A stretch of 64,000 bases of DNA from Cymbidium sinense (lineage: Eukaryota > Streptophyta > Magnoliopsida > Asparagales > Orchidaceae), in contig CM038214.1 in the NCBI GenBank assembly GCA_021442155.1, positions 19,307,808 to 19,371,807 of the forward strand, read 5' to 3'. Shown here in pieces: positions 51,884-61,734 of the stretch. The notes below the pieces were generated by a model. That model searched no databases. It was not told the DNA's origin and worked only from the letters and a program-made list of their open reading frames with translations. The first letter of the stretch is position 1; each line of letters opens with the position of its first letter. The translations under genes and the position numbers were made by a program.

Positions 51884-54060
51884 TGTTGGCTTAATGAGCC
51901 TCATGTTCAATCTAATCAACTTTGATGATAACAAGCAAATGCTTCGATGTTCTAATGTATGTTTTATGTGTTTTAAATATATTAATTGCTAATTACATAT
52001 CCAATATGTCTCATAATATGTTTGAGAAAATTGCAAGAATAGAAGAATGAAAGATTGATCAAAATGGATAATGTGAAGCTCAAGATACAATATTTTAGGT
52101 TATATGCATTTATAACTATCTTAAAATTCATATGAGTTCATTGACATGAATCAATTTTCTCACAAGTTAACATATTATTATTTTTATTTTAAATAATGAT
52201 AATGAGGTTAATTTATATAAATCTCTATCTAATTAACATTCAATTATATGTTTCATACATAGCATTTGAATTGACAAAATAATAAATGATAATAAATTAT
52301 TACTATTAAGTGTAATTAGTTTATATATTTAATATAATTAAAAATTTTAATTTAATTTTAAGATTATATGATAACTAACATATGTATGATTATACATAAA
52401 TTATATCATAATATTTGAATGTCATATTTCAAAATTAACAAAAAATATGTGGAATGTGGTATTTTAGCCAAAGTAATCTTAAAATCAAGAAATTTATATA
52501 TGATTTCATCTCCAAGATTCCTTGGATTTTTTTCTTTAATTTGATTACATGATCCACGTTTGATTAAAATTGAATTTAATATGACTTTTCAAACATTAGA
52601 TGATTTTAATAATGATTATATTTTATATGCTTTGAATGTACTAAGAGCCATATTTGATTATTTTTGACTTGCCCATGTGAATAGCCAAATTTTGGTTATT
52701 TAAATTTAATATTTATTGAAAATAAATTATATTTTTATTGAATATTAAATTATTATATGATAAATTGATGTTATAATAATATATATTTTGAAATAATTCA
52801 AGATGATCTTCTTGCTTATAAATAGCCCTCATTCTCTTCAAGAAAGCATTCCTCATTCAAATTCAAAATCCCTCTAGCAAATCTAAGAGAGAAAATTTCT
52901 TAGATTTTCCTTCCAAGTGTTCTCCAAACATTACAAGATCAAATCCTTGGTTTGGAAGCTTCAACATCTTCAACTAAGCAAGCTTTCTCAAATTACTTAA
53001 ATTTGTTTTCTTGATCTTAATCCCTTTTTAGTTGTTCATACTATTTTCACCATCTATTTATTCTTTCCAATTTATACTTTTTGGTGGATTAGTCTTTGGA
53101 CATCAAAGTCTAAGTTTTTCACATCAAAGTTTCTTCAATCATTTTTTTGTGAAAAAGTCTTGTGATAGTTTGTAGGATTTATTTAAAGTTGTTGAAATTT
53201 TTATTTTCCTACAAATTTGTTTTGGTTTCTTGAAATATTTCTTCATTAGTCTAATTAGAAAGATCATTTATTCTTAAATCTATTTTAGAAGTTTATTTTA
53301 AGCATTTTAAATTAATTTATTGTGCTAAAATTATTTTCATACTTGTTAGATCTCTCTTTTAATTAAAAGCTTACTAGCCTACTTAGATCTATCATATACT
53401 AATTTTATTTAAGTATTTTGTGAACATTTGCATTAATTGAAAGCATCTTTTGGTTAAAATAAAATAAATCATTCTTTGCTGAAATTTATTTTATTGTGCA
53501 AAAGAATATTGTGAATTTATTTTGAAATCATTTTTATATTAGTCTACAAATTATAATAACATAAACATCTTAGTAAGATCACTTTAAGATATTTATTTTA
53601 TTATTTCTTATCAATATTAAGTGAGCATCATATCTTGCCAAAATTTTAAGTTGTAAAGTAATCATTTATAAGTTGTGAGATCACTTTTTGAATTGGATAG
53701 GTTGGTATATTTGTGAGAGATATATTTTATCAAAATTTATTATTTTGTATTTTTCTTTTCATGCTATAAAATTTAGGTTGTACTGCCTTTGTAGGACAGT
53801 ACATATTATTGTGGGGGTTATACTCACCCCATTATAGGAGAGTACTATTTGTAAGCTATTTTGCATTTAGTGGATACCTATCCAGGGGTGGCTATGTGGA
53901 CGTAGGCTGGTTTTGGGGTTTGGCCAAACCACGTAAAAATTGTGTGCCTATTATCTCTCTTTACTTTACTGTACTTTTATTTTTGCTGCATTAAGAATTG
54001 TATTTTAAAATTTTTAATATCGCCCAATTCACACCCTCTTGGGTGCTATACTGACTCACA
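51884..54060 (+). repeat. 5' LTR of the copia element
   Basis: Starts TGTTGGC and ends before the primer site with gggtgctatactgactcaca, which closely resembles the ends of plant copia LTRs. Length is 2177 bp. The end region has the common ccacgtaaaaattgtgtg and cacaccctcttgggtgc words. No second LTR is in the window. The open frame at 53809-53994 is not a gene. Confidence 0.85.
52817..52825 (+). promoter_or_regulatory. Likely TATA box of the LTR promoter
   Basis: TATAAATAG fits the plant TATA consensus and lies about 0.93 kb into the LTR. Transcription would start about 30 bases on, near 52850, which would divide U3 from R. The start itself is inferred. Confidence 0.6.
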
Positions 54061-54062
54061 AT

Positions 54063-54074
54063 TGGTATAAGAGC
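54063..54074 (+). promoter_or_regulatory. Primer binding site (initiator Met tRNA type)
   Basis: TGGTATAAGAGC lies two bases after the LTR. It differs by one base from TGGTATCAGAGC, the complement of the 3' end of initiator methionine tRNA, the usual primer of plant copia elements. Confidence 0.85.
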
Positions 54075-54120
54075 CTAGGCTCTTTTATTGGCTTAACATC
54101 CAAAAGTAGCTCTTTTCACT

Positions 54121-54767
54121 ATGGCATAAAGTTTCCAAAAGGGTTCACTAGTAGAGGGACAATTCACTCATAGACCTCAACTTTTAGATAGTGTACCATT
54201 TGATTATTAGAAAAATATAATTAGTACATTTTTAAGAGGTCAAGATGAAGGCATGTGGTATATGTTGACACATCAATATCATACACCCACAGAAGAAGTA
54301 AATGGCATTAAAGTAGAAAAACTTTTGAGGAATGGATTGTAGCTAAAAGAGAACTTGATGAATTAAATGCTATGGCTTGTAATACTTTACATTGTGCTTT
54401 ATTACCTAATGATTACATGAAAATTTCTATGTTAAGTACAACAAAAGAAATATGGGATAAACTCAATAAAACTTATGATGGAACTAGAGAAGTTAGAGAT
54501 GCTAATATTAATAGACTTGTTCATGAATATGAGTTATTTCATATGTCTCCTTCTGAATCTATTTCTAATATATATACTAGATTCATGAAAGTAATTAACC
54601 CATTGCATTCTTTTGGAAAAACATTTAAGAATCAAGACTTAGTCTATAAGATTCTTAAATGTCTTCCAAAAGAATGGGAAGCTAAAGTAATAGCTATTAG
54701 TGAAGCTAAGGATTTATCTACTTATCCACTTGATCAAATTTTGGGATCTTTGATAGCACATGAATAG
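54121..54767 (+). pseudogene. Copia gag, capsid part
   Basis: Starts near ATG 54121 but has an immediate stop. The first part reads RPQLLDSVPFDY and then KNIISTFLRGQDEGMWYML, the usual start of copia gag. After a frame change at about 54330-54370 the 54372-54767 frame gives 131 residues with LHCALLPNDYMKIS, TKEIWDKL, VHEYELFHMSPSESI, RFMKVIN and KCLPKEWEAKV, the conserved UBN2/retrotran_gag core. It forms the particle shell in living elements. One stop (about 54765) separates it from the next part. Confidence 0.85.
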
Positions 54768-55110
54768 GTTATTGCTCAAAGGGATAAGATGGATAACTTA
54801 ACCAAAAGAGAGAAGGAGAAAGGAAAAGCCATTATATTACAAGTTGATGATAGTGATGAACATAACACCTTCACTGGATGGTGATAGTGACGAGGTGGTC
54901 ATTCTATCCAAAAGGCTTGGGAACTTGCTAAGGAAGAAGATTCAAAGGTATAAAAAATCTAAAAACTATAAATTTCAAACTAAGGAATTTCTTGGAGGTG
55001 AAGGGATCATTTGCTACCATTGTAAAAAGCCAAGAAACATAACAAGTGATTGTCCAAACATTGTTGAATCAAAGAAGAAAGAGATTGATGTGGGTAGAAG
55101 AAAAAATTGA
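54768..55110 (+). pseudogene. Copia gag, nucleocapsid zinc knuckle
   Basis: Lysine-rich sequence leads to CYHCKKPRNITSDC at about 55012-55053. Family members have CX2CX4HX4C, and here the His is replaced by Asn, so zinc binding is probably lost. Frameshifts are present on both sides. The region corresponds to the RNA-binding end of gag. Confidence 0.75.
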
Positions 55111-55802
55111 AGGAGAAAAAGTACCACAAGAAGAAGAAGGCTTTATGGGACAATCCAAATTCAAATGAATCAAGTACTTGCTCATCCGATGAATAGGTCA
55201 ACATATGTCTTATGGCAAATGGAGAATCTAACTTAGATTCTCAAGAGGTAAGTAATGTTATATCTTATGATGAATTAGATAATGCTTTTAATAATTTAGT
55301 TATTTAATATAAAAAACTTAAAAAAATACAAAACCTTAGAAAATGAAAATAAAAATTTAGATATGCATTTTGTGATTTAAAAATGTATGTGATAATCTAA
55401 AAAAGTGAAAATATTTATTCCTTGTATGTAAACTTGAAAGAGAAAATATCTTATTAAAAGCAAGATTAGAATTATGTTTGAAATCACAAGTTCATTATAA
55501 TGCTTCATCAAGTAAAACATTTAATAAATATTATTTGCATCATACACATCCCACTCATATATCTTATAATTATTGTGCTAAGCCATTTGCAAAACACTAA
55601 TGTTTGGTGCAATAATTATGATACAAAAGGGAATATTTCATTTGATTGCTTTGCAAGTAAATTAGAAAACACTAAGAAATCATCTTATGTATCGGAAAAG
55701 TTACAAGCACTACACAAACCACACATGCAAGATATCTTGCTTGAATTTAGAATGTGGACCCAAACATGTTTGGGTTCCAAAAGTTAACATGTGATTTTAT
55801 TT
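55111..55802 (+). pseudogene. Copia gag-protease linker
   Basis: Lysine- and asparagine-rich pieces with many stops, then a second Cys-rich part (WCNNYDTKGNISFDCF, about 55608-55655) like the second zinc knuckle of some copia gag proteins, and finally LEFRMWTQTCLGSKS, resembling the usual WVPK... segment before protease. Low sequence constraint makes assignment tentative. Confidence 0.55.
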
Positions 55803-56128
55803 TGCAGGAATGCCTTCAAAGAAAAATCAAAGAAGGCATGTGGTACTTGGATAGTGGATGTTCAAGACATATGACGGGAGATAAAAGTAAATTCATAACT
55901 TTAGAATTACGTGATGGAGGATTTGTTACATATGGAGATAATGAAAAAGGAAAGCTCATTGGAATTGGTTATATTTGTAAGAATTCTATCACTTTAGATA
56001 AAGTTTTTCTTGTAGGATTAAAACATAATTTAATTTCTATTAGTCAATTATGTGATAAAGGTTTGAATGTAGTATTTCATGCATCATATTGTATTATAAA
56101 AAATATTGAAAATGTTTTGTTAGTATGA
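55803..56128 (+). pseudogene. Copia aspartic protease
   Basis: The 55754-56128 frame contains MWYLDSGCSRHMTGD with the catalytic D-S-G, then VTYGDNEKGKLIGIG and FLVGLKHNLISISQLCDKG, all standard copia protease motifs. The domain is open across its length and ends in a stop at 56126, which is a lesion because the polyprotein should continue. It cleaves gag-pol in living elements. Confidence 0.88.
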
Positions 56129-57044
56129 CAAAGACATAAAAATATTTATGTCATTTATTTAGATAGCTTTCATTATGTGAATTTAAATTTACTTTATTTT
56201 AAAAGCACTCATGATGATATATGGTTATGGCAAAGGAGACTATGCCATATAAACATGCACACACTTGATAAAATTGCTAAACTTGATTTAGTAGTTGAAT
56301 TGCCTAAATTAAAATTTCATTTAAACTATGTTTGTGATGCATGTATTCATGGAAAGCATTCTAGAAGCTCATTTACAAGTAAAAATATTATTTCTACTTC
56401 AAGACCTCTAAAATTGTTGCACATGGATTTATTTGGTCCAATTAGCACCACTAGCTGGAAAAAATTATGGTTTTGTGATTATTGATGATTTCTCTAGATA
56501 TATTTGGGTTTTGTTTGTAACTTGTAAGGATGATGCTTTTGTTGAGTTTAGGAAGTTTTCTAAATATATTCAAAGAGAACAAGGCCTTTTGATTAATAAG
56601 GTTCAAACCGATCATCAAAAATTTGAAAATAATATATTTGAGGATTATTGAGATGAACATGGGATTAGACAAAAAATTTTTTGCACCTAGAACTCCCCAA
56701 CAAAATGGAGTAGTAGAGATAAAAGTAGAATATTAAATGAATTAAGTAGATCTATGCTTGATGAGTAGAAATTGCAAAAATATTTTTTTGGCAGAAGAAA
56801 TAAATACTACATGTTATGTGATGAATAGGATCTATTTTAGACCAATTTTGAAGAAGACACCTATGAATTATTTTTTGAAAGAACCCTAAGATTGAACACT
56901 TTCAAGTATTTGGACATAAATGTTTTATTTTGAATAATGGAAAAGGGCATTTAGGTAAGTTTGATTACAAATCAGATGATAGTATTTTCTTAGGATACTC
57001 TCTTTCTAATAGATCTTATAGACTTTTCAATAAAATAAATCATT
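56129..57044 (+). pseudogene. Copia integrase, truncated at its C-terminal part
   Basis: GAG-pre-integrase zinc finger: LWQRRLCHINMHTL and CDACIHGKH. Core: LLHMDLFGPI holds the first catalytic Asp, then a frameshift near 56455 and YGFVIIDDFSRYIWV. TDHQKFEN holds the second Asp, although the usual GGEF is changed. APRTPQQNGVVE (about 56683-56720) holds the Glu. Beyond that, stops are common, but KIEHFQVFGHKCF and LGKFDYKSDDSIFLGYS remain. The reading ends at about 57044, where TTTATTTTA-type repeat starts. Confidence 0.88.
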
Positions 57045-57300
57045 TTTTTATTTATTTTCTTTTTAGGTTTTATTTAGTTTAGGTTTAGATATTTAGCTTT
57101 TTAGGGTTTAGGGTTTAGGGTTAATTTAGGGTTCAATGTTTATGGTTTAAGGTTTAGGGTTTGGGGCTTAGAGTTTAGGGTTTAGAGTTTAGGGTTTAGT
57201 GTTTATGGTTTGGGGTTTAGGATTTAGGATTTTATGTTTAGGTTTTAGGGTTAGGGTTTAGGGTTTATGGTTTAGAGTTTATAGTATTTTGGGCTTAGGG
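57045..57300 (+). repeat. Telomere-like array between the copia break and GRP copy 9
   Basis: AT-rich for about 50 bases, then TTTAGGG-rich. The copia sequence joins it with no LTR and no sign of the lost half of GRP copy 8, so the junction is a deletion or recombination point. Confidence 0.93.
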
Positions 57301-57850
57301 TTTTTTTTAACGGAGAACAAATTCAGACAAAACATTTATTTTTTTCAATTTCATCAACCAAGTAACCCACCAAGATTTCTAAGACAAAAGTGATGACATG
57401 GATCAAAAATGAGCATGCATATAGCAAAGAAACCCTAAATAATTAGAATCATCTCTAATATAAAGACATAGTTCCATAAGCCGTAGATCGGATTGGCCAT
57501 TCTTCAATTTCTCTAGTTCCCATCATAATTACCCCAACCTCTCAAGTATAGAGATCCACGTTCATAACCCTAATCTCTCCCTCCGCCATAACCACCCCGA
57601 CCTTTTGAGTAGTGAGATCCACCATCATATCCCTGATCTATCCCTCTGCCACCCCCACGATTGTAACCTCTATCGCTCCTCCCACCTCCATAACCACCAC
57701 TGCTCCGACCACCACCTCCATATCCACTAACACCTCTAGATCCCCACCACCACTGCGGTAATCACCGCCTCCGCCTTCACTTCCACCGCTAGATCTAGAC
57801 TGAGGCCAGTTGATGGTGATGTTCTTACCATTAAGGTTCTGCCCATTCTT
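57301..57850 (-). pseudogene. GRP retrocopy 9, longest coding remnant
   Basis: T run at 57301-57308, 3' UTR, then the antisense coding part. On - it begins at NGQNLNGKNITIN (end of the RRM), followed by SRSSGG, GGGGDYRSGGG, GGRSSGGYGGGRSDRGYN and a C-terminal region in which a block like GYDGGSHYSKGRGGYGGGRD occurs twice in degenerate form, giving more C-terminal sequence than copy 1. One G is missing in a G run near 57745, and an in-frame stop follows GGGRD. The right end gcccattctt/aggg lies at the break point shared with copy 3. The family is the plant GR-RBP/GRP7 type. Confidence 0.82.
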
Positions 57851-59021
57851 AGGGTTTAGGTTTATTAGGTTTTAAGGTTTAGGTTTATTTTTTTAATTTA
57901 TTTTATTACTTTAGCTTTAGGATTTTGGGAAGGTTTAGGGTTCAAGGTTAGGGTTTATTGTTTAGGGTTTAGTGTGTAGGTTTGGGGTTTAGGATTTAGG
58001 ATTTAGGGTTTAAGGTTTTTTTTAAAATTAAGTAAACTGATAGTTTTAGGTTTATTAAGTATATTATGTTTTTTTATGTTATTTTACTTTATTTTTAATT
58101 TATATTTAGGTTTACTTTTTATTTATATTCATTTTAGTTTATTTATTTTGGATTTTTTATTTTAGTATATTTTTTAGGTTTAGGTTTATTTTTTCATTGA
58201 GTTTTATTTTTATTTTCTTTTTTTAGGTTTATGTTTTACTTTTTATTTTTAGGTTTATGATTTGATTTTTATTTTATTTTTAAAGGTTTAGGTTTTGGTT
58301 TTATTATAGGTTTATTTTAAGTTTTAATTTTAGTTTAGGTTTAGGTTTATTTTAGTTTATTTTATTTTATTTAATTTAGGTTTTGGTTTAGGTTTATTTA
58401 TTTATTTTAGTTTAGTTTATTTTATTTTAGGTTTAGGTTTATTTTATTTTTTTATTTTATATTTATTTTAGTTTTAGGGTTTTTTTAGTTTATGGTTTAG
58501 ATTTTATTTTTTATTTATTTTCCACTTTATTTTATAGGTTTAGATATTTATTTGATTCTTTTTTATTTTATTTTAGGTTTATTTTATTTTTATTTTACAT
58601 TTAGTTTTTATTTTATTTAGGTTTTTTATTCTAAAGTTTATTTTATTTTTTAGTTTAGTTTAGGTTTTTATTTATTTTATTTTATTTTACATTTTTATTT
58701 TCTTTCATTTTAATGTTTAGGTTTAGGTTTTTTACTTTATTTCATTTTATTATTTTATTTATGTTTAGGCTTTTTAATTATCTTATTTTTAAGTTTTATT
58801 TAGTTTTGGTTTAGGTTTTTATGTTTTGAAGGTTTAAGGTTGAGGGTTTAGAGTTTTAGGATTTAAGGTTTTAGGGTTTAGGGTTTATGGTTAGGGTTAA
58901 GGATTTAGGGTTTATCATTTAAGATTTTGGTTGCTTTAGAGTTTAGGTTTTAGATTTTAGGGTTTAAGATTTAGGTTAGGGTTGTTGGGGTTAGTTTAGT
59001 ATTTAGGGTTTTGGGGTTTAG
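57851..59021 (+). repeat. Telomere-like array between GRP copy 9 and gypsy block 2
   Basis: TTTAGGG-rich at 57851-58010 and 58820-59020, AT-rich between. The TTAAAATTAAGTAAAC tag lies near 58022, and the TTTTACATTTAGTTTTTA landmark near 58595. Confidence 0.94.
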
Positions 59022-59216
59022 GGTCCTAGAGGTTTTCAAGTAGAGCTTATTTTAGTTCTAAGGAGACTGAATTGTTGCCGAAGATGGGAGGCAAGTTTGA
59101 ACCCACCGGGAAGACCCTTTTCCATAGAGAAGGCCTACCAAAGAGGATCTTATCAGCTTATTAATTATAAGGGAGAGCGCCCAATGCTTCCAATTAATAG
59201 GATCTACTTAAGAAAA
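59022..59216 (+). pseudogene. Ty3/gypsy integrase C-terminus
   Basis: Starts at cctagaggttttcaag, equal to 11931 onward. The LILVLRRP-like part is altered by small changes, but the 59097-59318 frame reads KAYQRGSYQLINYKGERPM and then LPINRIYLRKYYKS, the usual terminal motif of plant gypsy integrases. Everything before this is missing. The frame runs on past the natural end by lack of a stop. Confidence 0.85.
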
Positions 59217-61125
59217 TATTATAAATCATGTTTGAAAATAATTATCATCAATGAAAATTCCATTTTGAATTCAATCTCTTCAATCTTGAAAGTATTCTTG
59301 TTTGCGAACCTGCCATGATGTCCTTATAGTAAGTGTAATGAACTCAAGCGATGTCTTACCCTTCATCGACTCAAAATAAATACAAACTACACACAAACAT
59401 ATAAAATAAACACATATCTTTTATCACAAGCTACTCTAAGTTGAGATAATGCCCCCAACAACACTCACTCAGATGATGCTCTTGGGCCGATGTGCTACCT
59501 GCTATGTCACCAAGTGGTATTCTTATTTTAGAGGATGTAAGTCTGATATGCTTTCCTTCATTACTTGGCCATTACACATCGATGAGCACCTTGTTAGTTT
59601 TGTAGGCCTTATTACGTGGTAGATAAACTACCTCATATTGGCTTTATTTAAGAAGATGTGAGCATGTTACTCTTTCTTCTAAGATTAGCCTTCAATTCAA
59701 TTGTGGGTATATTTGAGTTTTAGGATAAGTCCCCTAGAGACTCCTTCACTCATAGCTTCAAGTTTGGATCAAATTCTTTCTTCTCCCCGAGTAGTCACTC
59801 TAGGTCAAATAGCATATGTCTCACATGATGATATCCCGATGATCGCAGCTTGAAAATTGTAAGCCTATAACTTTCTTTCTAGATTGATTATTGCACACCG
59901 ACGGCACCTTAGGTTGTTGGTTCTCACTATGTCGATGAATACCCCACTCATGCTAATAGGTACACCTTAGGTTGGTTGGTTCTTGCATCTTAGATACAAC
60001 ACTCATGTATCTAAGTCTGCTACGCTTTCTCCTTGAGTTAGCCATCATACACTTATAGGTTTTTTTTTTCTAGGGCTTATGATAACTCCCTTAGAAACAC
60101 CTCCCCTATTAACACTATATTTGAATCACATCTTTATGCACCCCATTTAGACACTACCATTATTAGATTGGACAGCTCTTTCCTATTAACCACCCTTTGG
60201 TAATGCCTTGAGGATGTGCATTTTCCCTTGGTCCAAGAATCTGAGGTCAAGGCCGACATAGCCGCTTAGTGTGGTCCCTCACACCAATAGGGTCCATGCA
60301 AACATATAAACAAAGTATATATTCACCTATGGATTAGGAGGACACCCCTAGTGGTACCTTTTCCCAAGCAGACATCCTATCTTTAGGGTAGTCAAAAAAC
60401 TCCCTATAAGAATTGCCTGATTACTCTTGAGTTCATATAAGTCCCTAGGGACATTCACTCAGTAATCTCCCCTTAGTCGGGTTCTATTTGTTGAGCTACC
60501 AACAAGTCACCCCAGCGGTTGTTCCTTGCTTAAGAAGATGTAAGTCTACTATGCTTTTTCCTAGCAACCATTGACACCAAAGGCAACCCTTAGTCGGTTA
60601 GCCCTACCCCACGCAAGTAGACTATCCCTTTGGATTTATAAATGAGATAGGACAAGTCCATATAGCCTCTTCTCGGGGTCCAACGCACACCGACATGGTC
60701 CATAAATTAAATCAATCAAATTTGATCGAGCTCACATCCCCAGTAGATATGCCTTCAATTCAAAATAAAACTAAACCAAACAAACCATATCAAATCATAT
60801 GAAATTAAGATAAAATTAATCCTGACTACTTTTGAGTAGACATAAGTCCCCACATTCACTCAAGATCGCCTAGGTCGCTTGATTTGTTGTGCATCCAACA
60901 AGTCACCTGGTTGTTCCTCACTTTAGATGATGTAATACTTCTTCTTCCAGCAGCACTCCAAAAAAGAATCCCTTAGTTTGCTCTACCTCACAGTGGTAGA
61001 CTATCCCTTTGGATTTGTAAACCTGAGGTAGGTCAAGGCTGATATAGCCCCTTCTGAGTGGTTCCATCACACACCGATAGGGTCCATACATTAACTTAGA
61101 TTAAATTAAACCTGATCTAATTTTC
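59217..61125 (+). repeat. ~400-bp tandem units, copy in block 2
   Basis: Counterpart of 12126-14029 with the same ordered elements: cataagtcccc, gatgtaagtct, gactatccctttggattt (near 60609 and 61001) and ggtccata. The two gactatcc anchors are about 392 bp apart here and 396 bp apart in block 1. Confidence 0.75.
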
Positions 61126-61640
61126 CCTAGTGGAGTTAAATCACACCCTTCTCCTTAGTGGAGCCCCAAATCATATATAAACAAGTCAAGCAAACAAATC
61201 AAATTCAAAATCAACCTCCTTAGTGGAACCAAATTAAAGCAACTCCCTCAATAGAGTCTAAATCAATAAAATCCAACCAAACTCTTATCCCCAATAGATA
61301 CATTCCCAAACAAATCTATGAAATCAAACTCAAATCCCAATCCCAAGTCTAAACCGCTTCCCTAGTGGAAGATTCATATACCCGATCCTCAATGAACTCA
61401 AGCCCATATCTCTAGCAGATGTGCCTCCACATTAGTTAAAACAAAATTAATTAAAGTCAATTTGATCTTAACTCATGGTAAATTATATATTCTTATCCCC
61501 AATAGATCTTCTTTCTAGAAATCATATAGTCAAATTAAATTCAAACCATATCTCCAAAGAGATTTTCTTCTTCTATGGGCTATAGACCCCTCATATGTCA
61601 TGTCCAATGCATGTGTGATCCCTGGGATCTCCCTCCATGT
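61126..61640 (+). repeat. CCCCAGTGGA-type minisatellite, copy in block 2
   Basis: Variants such as ccctagtgga, ccttagtgga and ccccaatagata recur every 25 to 50 bases, with more mutated units than in block 1 (14030-14560). Confidence 0.7.
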
Positions 61641-61734
61641 CCTTGACATGGAATTCTCATCAAATCTTATTTCTTCTCTTATGAAAATCATTTATACTTC
61701 AACCAAAAGACTAACAAGGTATTCATTTATATTA

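Larger units (their letters stand above)
51884..57044 (+). mobile_element. Ty1/copia retrotransposon, 5' part, truncated before RT
   Basis: Order on +: LTR (51884-54060), primer binding site, gag with a damaged zinc knuckle, protease, integrase. This protease-integrase order, with RT to follow, defines Ty1/copia. The gag and long LTR resemble the SIRE/Maximus type, but I am not sure of the lineage. The sequence changes to telomere-like repeat at about 57044, inside the C-terminal part of integrase. RT, RNase H and the 3' LTR are missing. Stops and frameshifts show it is inactive. The element sits in GRP copy 8. Confidence 0.88.

Noticed and set aside
53809..53994. 61-codon frame in the copia LTR
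   Set aside because: It lies in U5 of the LTR; the sequence is a normal LTR end and not coding in relatives as far as I know.
54063..54074. Part of a tRNA gene
   Set aside because: Only the 12-base primer complement is present beside the LTR; no cloverleaf can be formed.
16496..57850. Functional tandem GRP gene cluster
   Set aside because: All copies lack most of the RRM, start codon and promoter, and most have broken frames.
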